From NCBI RefSeq assembly GCF_036785885.1, contig NC_092316.1, forward strand, positions 51,903,001 through 51,967,000: a stretch of DNA of 64,000 nt, in the 5' to 3' direction. The notes beneath the pieces were generated by a model that searched no databases, was not told the DNA's origin, and worked only from the letters and a program-made list of their open reading frames with translations. Origin of the DNA: Coffea arabica. Taxonomy: Eukaryota; Streptophyta; Magnoliopsida; Gentianales; Rubiaceae. The position numbers were made by a program, and so were the translations under genes. Shown in pieces: positions 41,376-54,100 of this stretch (position 1 is the stretch's first letter; every line of letters begins with the position of its first letter).

Positions 41376-43250
41376 GGGTCCGTTTGGAATAGCTGTTTTT
41401 GGGGTTGTTTTTCAAAAACAATACTTTAGCATTTCGATTTTCAAATACAAGTCCGTTTGGATTAGTTGTTTTTCAAAAATTATATGAAAAACTTTTACTG
41501 TAGATGTTTTATGGATTATTTTTAGATGTATTTTTAAAAATATTTTGAATTATTTTATAATTTATAAATTTTATATTTTTATAACAATATACATTTATAC
41601 ATTTATAATACATTTATAAATATTTATAAATAAATGTATTTATATATTTATATAAAAATATATAAATGTATTATATTATAATAATACATAATATAAATAT
41701 ATTTATAAATGTATAAATGTATATTATTATAAATGAATATTATATAAATGTATAAATTATAATTTTTATATTTTTATATTTATATAAATTTATGCATTTA
41801 TATTACATTTATAAATATTTATAAATAAATATATTTATATATTTATATAAAAATATATAAATGTATTATATTATATATAATACATAATATAAATATATTT
41901 ATAAATGTATAAATGTATAGTATTATAAATGTATAAATTATAAATAAATATTATATAAATGTATATTATAATTTATAATTTATAATTTTTATATTTATAT
42001 ACATTTATGCATTTATAATACATTTATAAATATTTATAAATAAATACATTTATATATTTATAAATAAATATATTTATATATAAATATATAAATGTATTAT
42101 ATTATATAAAATACATAATATAAATATATTTATAAATGTATAAATGTATATTATTACAAACGTATAAATTATAAATCAATATTATATAAATGTATATTAT
42201 AATTTTTAATTTTTATATTTATATACATTTATGCATTTATAATACATTTATAAATATTTATAAATAAATATATTTATATATTTATATAAAAATATGTAAA
42301 TTTACTATATTATATATAATACATAATATAAATATATTTATAAATGTATAGATGTATAAATGTATATTATTATAAATGTATAAATTATAAATGTATAAAT
42401 TGTAAATGAATTTTATATAAATGTATATTATAATTTTTAAATTTTAAATTTATATACATTTATGCATTTATAATACATTTATAAATAATTATGAATAAAA
42501 ATATTTATATATTTATAAATAAATATATAAATGTATTATATTATATATAATACATAATATAAATATATTTATAAATGTACAAATGTATATTATATAAATA
42601 TGTATAAATTATAAATGAATATTATATAAATGTATAAATTAATATATTATAAATATATATTAATATTATGTATAAATGTATTAATATAATAAATATAAAT
42701 GTATAAATATATTAATATAAATGTATTACATTATATATAATGCATAATATAAATGTATTACATTATATATAATACATAATATAAATGTATATTATAAATA
42801 TACATAAATATATATTATGTATAAATGTACATTTATATAAATGTATAATATATATAATATATATTATTTATATATTAAATATATAGTATATAATATATAA
42901 TATTTATATAAATGTATAATTACATTTATATTATATATAATTTATGTAATATATAATATTTATATAAATATATTATAAATATATAACATATATTTTATAT
43001 AAAAAAAATATTTATAATTTGTATAAATAAATATATTTAAATTAATATAATATATATATCCTATACATAATTGAAATATACAAATTGAAATAAACATATT
43101 AAATATGTATTTGGAGTTATTTTAGATATATTGTTTGGATATGATAATGTTTTTTGAATTATTTTTGAAATACACATTTACTGTAACATTTGGAATGTGA
43201 AAAACAGTTTTTCAAAAACATACCAAAAAACAAGGAATCCAAACAGACCC
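41376..43250. mobile_element. TIR element (1875 bp) with AT-satellite interior
   Basis: The ends GGGTCCGTTTGGA (41376) and TCCAAACAGACCC (ending 43250) are inverted repeats with one mismatch, and the arms extend inward (TTTTTCAAAAAC on both sides). A 3-bp AAT duplication flanks it. These ends resemble PIF/Harbinger-type MITEs. A second arm-like copy (GTCCGTTTGGATTAG) at about 41451 suggests internal duplication or nesting. The interior, about 41550-43090, is an almost pure A/T satellite. There is no coding capacity. It lies in the last intron of the disrupted mediator-associated gene. Confidence 0.7.
41550..43090. repeat. AT-only satellite, about five units of 200-235 bp
   Basis: Almost no G or C for 1.5 kb. 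The landmark 'catttataatacatttataa' (with small variants) recurs at about 41602, 41797, 42007, 42231 and 42465, giving a period of roughly 195-235 bp. Within each unit shorter 'ataaatatatttat' and 'aaatgtataaatgtat' motifs alternate. The right third degenerates into shorter ATAT-type repeats. Confidence 0.8.
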
Positions 43251-44906
43251 AATAATAGTAGCCATTGCATGTTAAATATGCAGATAATTACCGATTCTAG
43301 ACTCTGATGTTGATGACAGGAATACAGTCGCTTCTGGGTCCTGTTTCGTGTCACTTCTGGGTCCTGTGACTTGAAACTTACTACATCATACGATTATCCT
43401 ATGACAATATTGACATAAAACAATGCCATCCATCATCATCGTTGACATAATCTTGGATTTCAACAAATTTAGAAACCACTTTTGCACAAAACCATCAAAT
43501 GCAGGAAACAATGGAATAACACAGAAGTGATTAGTGACATAGCAGTACCAGATGAACCCTCGAAACTACCCAGATGTCCATCATGGTGAAGCTTCAAAGA
43601 CACTTGCTGTCCATTCAAATCAGAAGCTTGGAACACCCAAAAGCATGATAATGTAAAACGTAAAACAAACATCGAAAGCACTAACAAAATTTAGAGTCTG
43701 TTTGATAACATAAAAAAGTGTTGAATCTAAATTTTTTCAAACATTCAGATGTTTTGACAAAAGATGTTTAGGTTTGTAAAGTCACAAAAGTCTTACGAAA
43801 GGTTTTGACAAAAAAAAAAAAAAAATGTTTTGAGTGTTTGATAAATGAAAATCCATTTGCTGAAATTGTTAAGTAGTGCTGAACTTGTGCGTATTTTTTT
43901 CAGCACAAGAATCCTAATTGAATGCTTAATTCTGATAGGAATCAATAGAATTATTTCAATTATCTTATCTTACCTACCAAATATATCATTGTTTGTTAAT
44001 TATGTTCAAAATTTTTATCTAATTAAACAATCTAATATTCTCTATCTAATGATTTTCTTTTTCTTTTTTCTTCCTTTTGAATGATTTTCACATCTTCTCC
44101 ATACACCACATATAATATATTTCATCTTTTATATTAATTTGATTTAAAAATAAATATTATCATTTTCATACCTAACATTTTTAGCTAATTAAATCATATA
44201 TTCTATTTCTTTTTTGGATGAAAAGATATAAGAGTAAATTTGTCAAATTTAACTTATTAAGCATTCAGTTATAAATGTTTATCAAACAGTATAAATAGGT
44301 TTAACATTAAAATTCAGACATTCATATATTTCTTTTCAGTACTTAAAATTCAACAAATTAATTATTTCAGTATTCAGAATTCAGACTTCAGAATTCAAAT
44401 TCAGTTTTATCAAACGGAACCTTAGGTTTCATATTACCAGACTGACTACTCTTCTGCAATAACTAGCAATCACCATCAAATTCACAAAATTATGAACGGC
44501 AACGCATCGTCTATTGTACAATCTTTCAAAAATTTCAAAATTTACTCGAGTTGATTAAAGTCAAGAAAGATTAACGAATATTAACTGAAAATTAATTTCT
44601 AAACATTGATCGTTTTCAATTAATTGCACATTAACAAAAATTAATGATCTCTCAACTGGAAAATTCATCATAAATAAAAGTAATTGGATTAAAAAAAAAG
44701 TTACTTGATTAACAGTCCATTGAATCAGCCAAAGCTCCTTTGAATCGTCAAGATTGAGTTCAATAAGAGCGTCCTTTTCCACTTCTTCAAATTCTTCTGG
44801 AGGTCTACACGTCACGAGTTCTTTGCTACTACTGCCCTCCATTGGTTTTTAGGGTTTATCTTCCAGTGGCGGAGCATGTCCCTGAAGCGACGCAGGTTAA
44901 AGGGTT

Positions 44907-46116
44907 GGGTTAATTTTACATACCTCCCCTGAGGTTTTTGACAATTGCAGAAAAGTGCCCTCAATTTCTAAAATTTACACTTATCTCCCCTAATTTCCCT
45001 ATTTAAATAACATTCTAGACCCAAAAGACTATACTTTTTTTTCAAAATTCCTATAATACCCTTAAGTTATAATTCACAACAAAAATGTAAAGAAAAAAAA
45101 TGGTTTAAAGTCTCTATTTCATTTATATTTATTTCGTACCACCATTACCTACTATCAACATCCAAATCACTACTAAATAAACACTTATTTTTGTTCTAAT
45201 GTTCCTCTTTTACCTAAAAATTTCTGATGCAAACTATTGTATCAACTATAAATGCTATATCATATATGCAAAAACTTACCTACAATTTTATAACAATATC
45301 AAATTTTACTTAATATATTACAATATTCATTAATATCCCTAATTTTCAATTCTATGGCTGCTACCTTTTTAATACAAAATAATCTAAACCATCACTACTA
45401 ATATCAATATCCAATATATTCCATTGGCACAAAGTTTAAAATTCATCAAATTCTCTCTATAGGAATAATATCAATAATTGTAAATAAAAAAATAGAAACA
45501 CAATGCAGTTATAAATATATACCAAGAACATTTGTTTCATGATAACTATAACAATATAACCTATATTTAGCTCCTATTTCACTTTTTATCCTTAATTTTT
45601 ATTTATTTTTTTTATCACTATCACTATCTTCATCTCCATCTAATTTGATAATGAAATTAACACTCAATTTGTCATTTGATAATTTCATTTTGCTAATACC
45701 TATAAAAAATTGGAAATAAAAATGGGCGCAAGGAAACTATTTACTAATAATGGAAAATCGAGGATTGGGAATAGATACCAAGATATATAAATATTGGTGG
45801 TTTAATGCATATGACGATTTTATTAATAGCGACAGTATACATTTGGTTGATAATAATAAATAAATGAGTTTAAAAGGAAAATAGATATATGAGGAAGATA
45901 ATAGATAGTTAAATAGCAAAAACTGTAGTTTGAATTATTGATTAATAAAAGATGAGAGAGTTTTAATATTTTATAAAATTTTTCAATAAGTTGACAATTA
46001 ATAAAGGCCACTATTGTCTTTTTATCATAACAAAAGAGGTCTCTGTAATCATGTAAATCTCGAGAGAGTCGAGTGAAATTGTCGAAAACCTTAGGTGAAG
46101 TTTCTGAAATTATCCC
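44907..46116. mobile_element. Mutator-like non-autonomous element (1210 bp)
   Basis: Inverted ends GGGTTAATTTTACATACC (44907) and an imperfect partner ending AAATTATCCC (46116); inward the arms share GAGGTTTTTGACAATT and its complement. A perfect 9-bp target duplication TAAAGGGTT flanks it (44898-44906 and 46117-46125). Nine-bp duplications point to the Mutator superfamily. The interior is AT-rich without a transposase. It lies about 60 bp upstream of the mediator-associated pseudogene's ATG, in its former promoter. Confidence 0.8.
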
Positions 46117-46125
46117 TAAAGGGTT

Positions 46126-47057
46126 GTAGCTGGGGACTGAAATAATAAGTAGGGCGTGAAGAAGCTACAAAGAAAGACACTTATTTTGCTAATAAGCCCT
46201 TTAACTTCGATGCTATCCTAATTTTGGATTGATAAAATATTAATTACATATATAATTAAGGTTTGTGTTCAATAACTCAGTTTAGCACTCAAACTTTTTT
46301 ATACATTCAAACGTATTTGATAACAAAAAATAGAAGATCTGAATTAATTAATTGACACTGAAATTTTTAGGCAAAACTTACTCTCAAAATTAAGTGATAA
46401 GTTATTCACTTATCACTTAATGTGATACACACTCAAATGTATTAAATCTACTACTTAACGATTTAAAAAATTAATTGATTAAAACTTCAGATTTTAAATT
46501 TTAGACTTCAGTTTTTAGATTTCAATTCTATCAAATGCACTCTTATGGCTAGTTTGGGGGATGAGATTTGACAGGAAAAGAAAAGAAAGTGGAAAGAAGG
46601 AATATTTTTCTTTCATTTGCGAGTTTAATCACGACAGAAAACAAAGGATTTGGTCTGATTTGGATGGGATTCAGTGTTTGAATCCCACTATCAATTCCCT
46701 TTAGTATTTGAATTCTACTGTCAATGTGAAAGTTGTATTGTTGGATGATTTGTAACAATTTTTGTAAACAATATACTATTCTAGAGGTATGCCCAAAAGA
46801 ATTTGGTTTGATTTGGAGGGATTCAATGTTTGAATCTCACTGTTGAAGTGAAAACTATGTTATTGAGCGATTTGTGAGAACTTTTGTAAGGGATATATGA
46901 TTCCGGAACTATGTCCAAAAACATTTAAAAAAAAAGTGATAGTTCATGTACAAATGTCTCAGATGCATATCCTGATCAGTAGTGATAATCAATTGGAGTC
47001 GAACTCATTCAAACAATTTTTTTTTCCTCCCCAAAAATGGGTAGTTCATAAAATGTA
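46126..47057. other. Spacer between two Mutator-like elements
   Basis: No gene. Two blocks sharing 'atttggtttgatttgga' and 'ggattca..gtttgaat' at about 46650-46760 and 46800-46915 are an old local duplication. Confidence 0.4.
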
Positions 47058-47374
47058 GGGTTAATACCATTTTGTCCCCCCAAACTTTGGACGATTACCC
47101 ATTTTGGTCCCTAAACTTCAAAATGGGACACTTAAGTCCCTAAACTTATAAATACCTCCCACTTAAGAAAATTTGTTAATAAATCCTGAATGCCGTTGGT
47201 GGTCGAAGTGTCCCATTTTATAAGGATTTAGGGATTTAAGTGTTCCATTTTATAAGTTTAGGGACTTAAGTGGGAGGTATTTATAAGTTCAGGGACTTAA
47301 GTGTCCCATTTTGAAGTTTAAGGACTGAAGTGGGTAATTGTCCAAAATTTGGGGGGACAAAGTGGAATTAACCC
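47058..47374. mobile_element. Mutator-like MITE with long inverted repeats (317 bp)
   Basis: The ends GGGTTAATACCATTTTGTCC (47058) and a complementary GGACAAAGTGGAATTAACCC (ending 47374) match almost throughout, and the complementarity runs on for more than 100 bp, so a transcript would fold into a long hairpin. Flanking 9-mers TAAAATGTA and TAAAATTTA match at 8 of 9 positions. It contains repeated 'gggacttaag' motifs and no coding sequence. Confidence 0.8.
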
Positions 47375-48144
47375 TAAAATTTACTGTATCACTGAATGAC
47401 AATAGTAGCTCTCCATTATTGTAAAAAAATTTTTTTTTTTAATAGTTTTGCTTTTTAACCTATTTGATTGAGACCAAAAATTATCTCGCGAGCAAATCAC
47501 AGCCACGTATTTTAAAAGATGAAAATTTGAGCCAATCTGGACCCTTAATCTTGGCTAACTGGCAATGGCGACGATCCTCATGCTCAACAGCTTCCACTGT
47601 AAAGTACTCCATACACTACTGTACTTACTAACGAAAGATACATTTCGCATTTTCCCAAAACCTCCCCAACCATACCATTTGCGGTTTGGTGCATTGTAGT
47701 GTGTACACACACAGTCTCGCGCACCACCAACTCATATTCAATTATTCATATAGCAGTAGTACAAAACACCCACACGCTGAATTTGGTCATCTTCAATTCC
47801 CCCCGTCGCCACCCCACCCTACCCACCATTCCCCCGCCTATCGCCACCCTCGACCACCGCCGGTCCTCCTCCACTTTCACTCTCGATCGATCACTTGTGA
47901 TGCTCGGACAGTCTGTTTCCTCAGTCTCAACTTCGTCCCCGCATTTTCTCTCTCTGCCCCCAAAGTAAGTTGCTCTCTCCTTTCTCTGTTTTTTTTTTTT
48001 TTTTTTGTAATCTTTTTGGAGCTTTCTTTCTGTAGAATCCCTGCACTGCGGGTAATTTTGAGGTTTTGTGGTTCAAATGTTGGATTTTGATGCGTGAATT
48101 TATGCATGCGATTTTTTGTTTTTCTGTAGAAGAGACTGATACGT
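47375..48144 (+). promoter_or_regulatory. Promoter and leader of the ubiquitin-protease-like gene
   Basis: A C/T-rich leader from roughly 47690 ends at a donor caaa|gtaagt (47965). The acceptor ttctgtag ends at 48129, 15 bases before the ATG at 48145. This defines a 165-bp leader intron. No TATA box could be assigned with confidence. Confidence 0.5.
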
Positions 48145-51100
48145 ATGGGGCACAAGAAGCGAAACTCCGCTGCCCGCTCCAAACCCTCGGTTTCTTCACC
48201 GGCGGCTGTTTCTCCTTCCCCTCCGGCCGTGGTGTCAGCTGCTGGCGACGGTGCTGTTGCATCAGCCGAACAGCCAGAAAACCTAATCTCGTTGAATCCG
48301 TCGATTAATACAGCTGAAGCTCCGTTGAGTACTGAGTCAGAAAACAGGTCGGAAAGCCTTAATTCAGCTTCTTCTTCCTCCTTAGCATCGACTTCTTATG
48401 CTTCTATTAAAGGTGAATGTGAGCGTGCTTTGACGGCCTTGCGCCGGGGAAATCATACTAAAGCCCTTAGATTGATGAAGGAATTGTCTTCCAAGCATGA
48501 GAGTTCTCCCCATTCTGCTTTGATTCACCGTGTTCAAGGGACTGTGTGTGTCAAAGTGGCATCCATTATCGATGATCCTAATTCTAAGCAGCGGCATTTG
48601 AAAAATGCCATAGACAGTGCGCGTAAAGCGGTTACTTTGTCGCCTAATTCGATTGAGTTTGCTCATTTTTATGCTAACCTGATGTATGAAGCTGCAAATG
48701 AGGGGAAGGAGTACGAAGAGGTTGTGCAGGAGTGTGAGAGAGCATTGGCGATTGAGAATCCAGTTGACCCTGGGAAGGAGAGCTTGCAGGATGAGAGTCA
48801 GCAGAAGTTAACTCCAGCTGAGGCCAGGATTGCTCACGTGCAGAGTGAGCTTCGGTCACTGATCCAGAAGTCGAACATTGCATCCATCTCGACTTGGATG
48901 AAGAACTTGGGGAATGGGGAGGAGAAATTTAGGTTGATTCCTATAAGGAGGGTCTCAGAGGATCCAATGGAATTGAGGTTGGTTCAAACAAGACGGCCAA
49001 ATGAGATAAAGAAGGCAACTAAGACGCCTGAGGAGAGGAGGAAGGAGATTGAGGTTCGGGTGGCTGCTGCCAGGTTGTTGCAACAGAAGTCAGAGTCACC
49101 CTTGTCACAGGCTGATGGTGACAGGATATTGGATTCATCTTCTGGGTCAGGACAGAGAATGGGAGAGAGACGGAAAAGTGGAAGCGCTAGGAAGAATGCA
49201 TCTTCTGCTGAGAGGAAGGACTGGGTTAGGTCATTTTGGAATTCCATGAGTTTGGATAAGAAGAAGGATCTGCTTAGGGTTAGGGTTTCAGATCTTAAGG
49301 CTCATTTTAGTTTGTCCAAGGATGGGGTAGCAAATGAGGTGATCTGTGAAGCTTTGACATTTGCTGAAGCTAATAAAGACTGGAATTTTTTTGTTTGCTG
49401 CCGATGCAATGAAAAATTTGCTGATGCAGACTCTCACATACATCACGTTTTACGTGAACATATGGGGATTTTGTTGCCAAAAATGGAGAGAGTTATACCT
49501 AAAATTGTGGAGAATGAGTGGGCTGAGATGCTTCTCAATTGTGACTGGAAGCCACTGGACGTTAGTACAGCTATAAAAACCCTTGGAGAACAATCAAAAG
49601 CTCACGGGTCTGAATTTCTTGATGAGTCTTATCCCAGAAACGAGACTGAAGATTTCAATGAATGCTTTGCTGACAGTTACTGTAATGAAGATGAGTGGGA
49701 TTCTTCACCTAGGAAAAAAGAATCAGGGGATAACTGCAATGGTAGTAGTATTAAGAGCAAAGAGTATGATAAGATCTCAGACATTGTTTGGATGGACTGT
49801 GATGATAATCAAGAAACTAAGGCATGCTTCCCTCAGGATAGCTGGCCAGTGTCTGATGACATTGAGCGTGCAAAGCTTCTTGAGAGAATCCATACTATCT
49901 TCCAGGCCCTCATAAAACATAAATATCTCGCTTCAAGTCATCTCAACAAGGTTATGCGATTTGCAGTGGAGGAGTTGCAAGGGCTAGCTTATGGTTCACA
50001 ACTTCTTAATCATAACATTGACCAAACACCTTTGTGCATCTGCTTCCTGGGTGCTCCAGAGTTGAAAAAAATTCTGAAATTTATACAGGAGCTTTATCAT
50101 TCTTGTGGCTTAGGTAGATATCCTGATAAAGGTAATGCAGTGGATGATGCAAATAGTGGGAATCAAGGTGTAAAGGTTTTGGAGAAGTTAGTTTTGAGTG
50201 AAGATGCTTCATGTTTAAGTTTGGATGAGCATTTCTTGCCACAAAAGCATATTCCCAGCTCTTGCCATAGTGTAGTAACTGGGGATATTAGTGCTGCAAA
50301 TTTACCTGATATGAGCAATGACAGTGGTAATTTACTTGACTCTGATGCTTTATTATCCTGGATATTTTTCGGTCCTTCAAGTGGGGAACAGTTGGCATCA
50401 TGGATGCGGGGGAGAGAAGAGAAAGCACAACAGGGTATCGAAATTCTCCAGTTACTTGAGAAGGAATTTTACAACCTACAGGGCTTGTGTGAGAGAAAAT
50501 TGGAGCATTTAAGTTATGATGAGGCACTGCAGGCCGTTGAGGATCTCTGTTTAGAAGAAGGTAAGAAAAGGGAGCATGTAACTGAATTTGTCCGGAGAAG
50601 TTACGAGTCTGTTTTAAGGAAACGACGAGAGGATCTCATTGAATGTGATAATGAACTTACCATTATGAGCAATAGGTTTGAATTGGATGCTATATCAAAT
50701 ATCTTGAAGGAAGCAGAATCTCTAAATGTTAATCAGTTTGGATTTGAGGAAAATTATGGTGGCATGACATCTCAATTATGTGACTTGGAATCTGGTGAAG
50801 ACGAAGACTGGAGAACGAGGGATTATCTGCATCAGGTTGACTCCTGTGTAGAAGTTGCGATATCTAGACAAAAAGAACATGTGTCTGTTGAGGTTGGTGC
50901 TTTACTCATTGATTGATCCTTTTCCTACATGTGAATTGTACTACTATGCTACTTATCCTTACTTTCTGTAAATGCAGCTCAGTAAAATTGATGCAAGAAT
51001 TATGCGAGTAATAGCTGCGATGCAGCAGTTGGAAGCTAAACTTGTGCCTGCATCTGCTTTTGATTACCGGGCAATCTTAGTACCCCTAGTGAAGTCATAT

Positions 51101-54100
51101 ATGCGGGTTTGTTTTGGACTTTCTTACATTCTAGTTGACTCATCCTATGCTTTTGCTCACTTTTTTAATTTTGATGGCTTTGTCTTGCTGTCTTTCTTTA
51201 TGTTCTCTTTCTCCAGGCTCACTTGGAGGATCTTGCAGAGAAAGATGCCACAGAGAAATCTGATGCCGCCAGAGAAGCATTTTTGGCAGAACTTGCTCTT
51301 GATTCTAAGAAGGGCAGCAGCGGAGGAAGTGATAATGCTCGTCATATGCATGAGAAAACAAAAGATAAGAAAAAGAACAAGGATTTTCGAAAAGCCAAGG
51401 ATTCAAAGGTTCGAATTTCGTGTTGAGATATCCCTTTGTGTTACCGCCTTCCTAGTTGGTAGTTTATTGCTCAGCTGGAGCATTTATGGTTGGCAATTTA
51501 TTCCTTTTCAGGCTAATAGTGGCAGTGAGCTACATATGCTTTCCTCAGAGACTACTAAAGAAATGTATGTTTGTTTTCTAGTCTGAGCATGTTAATGTGA
51601 ACCATCTGAAGTTGATCTTTGTTTTATAAATACGAGTAAGGTTTTGTTGCAGCTCATATCCAGTCACACACGAGGGAGAAGATATACATGCTGAGATAGT
51701 GAATGCTGGAAATGGTGACACCTTAGAACAAGAGGAAGAGGAAGTCAGGCGTAGAATTGAGCTTGAAGCTGAGGAGAGAAAGCTAGAAGAAACTTTGGAA
51801 TATCAAAGGCGTATTGAAAATGAAGCTAAACAGAAGCATCTAGCTGAGCAACATAAGAGAACTGTAGGGATAAATCCAGAAAAAGTTGCTGCAATTGCTC
51901 ACTCTGATACTTACTTGAAGCAACAGGAAGATGATCATGATGTCAATGTCCAATGGAAATATAGAAAAAAAGTGAGTATTTTATATTTGTAACTCCTGGA
52001 ATAAAAAATAGATGGATATTTGGTGCCTTTCGGCTTTCTTTCTTCGAGTCAGAGGACATTATTGAACAGACTGTAACTTATGACCTGCAACTTTTAGGAA
52101 CCCATGGTACAGAAGAATGGATTTTCAAATGCCATGGAAGGTTTTCTAGAGGATGGCGTTGAAGGAGTTGGACAAAAAGCTGGTAACTTTACTTGGCTGT
52201 GTAATTGTTAATTTGTTGTTGCAATATGGTTTAGGATTATTAGAATTGGAATGCTTGTCACTTCTTGGAGTTTGGCCATGTCTTATAGGCTTGCCCAACG
52301 GAGGAAGCATAGAGGATGGCCTGTTGCCTTCTGATCGACGGTCAGGAAGGAGAAATAGACGGCAAAAAGGTGCAGCTAGACTTAACCAGCCCGTGCTATC
52401 AGAAAAGGAAAACTTGGAATTCAAATCCTTGGATGAAGCACATGGTGAGTTCAATATATGCATTTCACTTTATAATGAACTCTTTTGATGCGTATTATTT
52501 TGGAAACAGTTTTAAGTTGAATTTTAGTTTATGATTTGCTCATAGCATCAATACTCTAATGGGAACTTTAACAACTGTCTAATACTTCAGAATGATTTGA
52601 AGACTCTGTTGATCCTAACTTTTTGGCGATCCTAACCCTTGCCCCTGTCATGGAATGTGTTCCTTTGGTGGGTTTAGGTGAACGATTAAGTATCTACTTT
52701 GAATTCATTGGTGGGCATATTCTTTCTCACCTAGCCATTTGCTAGTTAACAATTTTTTTAATTTATTTTTCCGAGTTAACTAGTTGATATGTTTGAGTGT
52801 CTTTTGCTTTTTAACTTTCTTGTAGTTTCCAGTTTGTCATGCATCAAGACATTGGCATGTTGGTTTTGCTCTTGTGGTTTCCAGCTGATTCTCAGTCAAC
52901 TGGATGTTATTGGGTTCCATCCATCTTGTCTTTTTGTCTGATCATTATCATTTGAGTTTGCTCCCTTTCATTGTTTTCTTCTTCTTGTTTCACTTTCTTC
53001 TGTGGTGTTGGCAGCAGTGCTCTCCTATACGTGATTGAAGGGGTTTTTTGGTCCTTGGCTAGAGTTAAATGTGCAACCTCATGTACATGCAAAACGATTC
53101 AGAAACTGAGCATCATGAATTTTCTTAGTTGTTTTTAGTAATTAATCTCATAACTTTAATCGACTCTTCTCATAGTCAAATTCTGATAGGACTACATATC
53201 TCTTTATTCATGCTTGATTGAATTTGCTTCATTGACCTTCTTTCTTTCAGTTTAAGTCCACCACATGGCTAAAAGTTTGTTCATTGTTTCTTAGGCTGTC
53301 TTACTTGACTAGCTTGGCCTTATTTTAGGTAAATGTTTTGGCCAGTTCATTGAGGTGGTTTATCTTGAGGTTCTATATCATATGAGTAAATATTTGGGCT
53401 GATATGAATAAAGTATTTTCATTTTGTCTTATTTTTTGATTTGGTGTTTTCAACGTAAAAATTGTATCAATGGGATTGGCTTGCGTGCAAAGGCAGATCG
53501 CTTGTATTTTAGCTGTGCTAATTTGACGAGACTCGAATATTTTATGGAACTTAGAGAAGTTTTTCTATCATTTTTTTTACTCTCTTTGGACATTTGGGTT
53601 TCTTGTTTAATTATATTTTTTTAAGGATGTAGATGGAGAATGAGGAGGACAGGTTGTATTTTGAACATTAAAAAAGAAGGAATAAACGGACAAACATCTC
53701 TTGCCTTGGCAGGTGGCAAGAGGGGTTCAGTGTGGTGTTTGGAACCCATGAACCAATTTGGAGAATGACTGAAAAGAAGTAATGTTTTTCCCGAGTTAAG
53801 TTTATGTGCGAAAAGTCAAAGATATATACACTTGCACAACTTATCTACGGATCTTGTGGTTTTGACTACATGAGTTTTTGATGGGACTCGTGACGGAAAA
53901 GACAAATATTTTGAATTTATTGCTATTGTTGATAGATGAAATCTGTATCTCCATTTTGGTTATTTATTGATTTATTGATTTATTGAGGGAGGCTATGCAA
54001 CTCTACCAAATGTGAACTTCCTCGGTGAGGACTGTCAAATTAGAAATCTGATCTGCATAATAATTGAGGTAAATACTGAACCTTATGAGGTGTTGCATCC

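Larger units (their letters stand above)
40523..44842 (-). pseudogene. Mediator-associated protein 2-like gene, disrupted
   Basis: Minus-strand pieces of a homologue of plant mediator-associated protein 2 (RPA34.5-like family). Exon 1, 44842-44705: MEGSSSKELVTCRPPEEF to WTVNQ, intact. Exon 2, 43626-43549: ASDLNGQQVSLKLHHDG to FEGSSG, but the acceptor leaves the frame one base short. Exon 3, 43398-43292: the expected Lys codon after GSSG is TAA, and a 23-bp tandem duplication (GGACCCAGAAG twice) shifts the frame before ATVFLSS. Exon 4 region, 40793-40523: GKIS..VSLLHYPEPSE with an extra base, joined directly to the Ser/Arg-rich tail (SSGSEDASKSP to KKSNKRRKSEG, stop at 40525-40523). The middle of the usual C-terminal region is missing. 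A 1.9-kb TIR element fills the last intron. The several independent lesions point to a dead copy; a functional paralogue probably exists elsewhere. Confidence 0.8.

Noticed and set aside
41550..43090. CRISPR-like or centromeric array
   Set aside because: The repeats are AT-only, variable, without spacers and enclosed in transposon ends in a plant intron, so satellite growth inside a TIR element is the simpler reading.
47686..48182. Several 80-134-codon open frames over the leader of the protease-like gene
   Set aside because: They lie in the CT-rich leader and leader intron in frames that disagree with the conserved protein starting at 48145.
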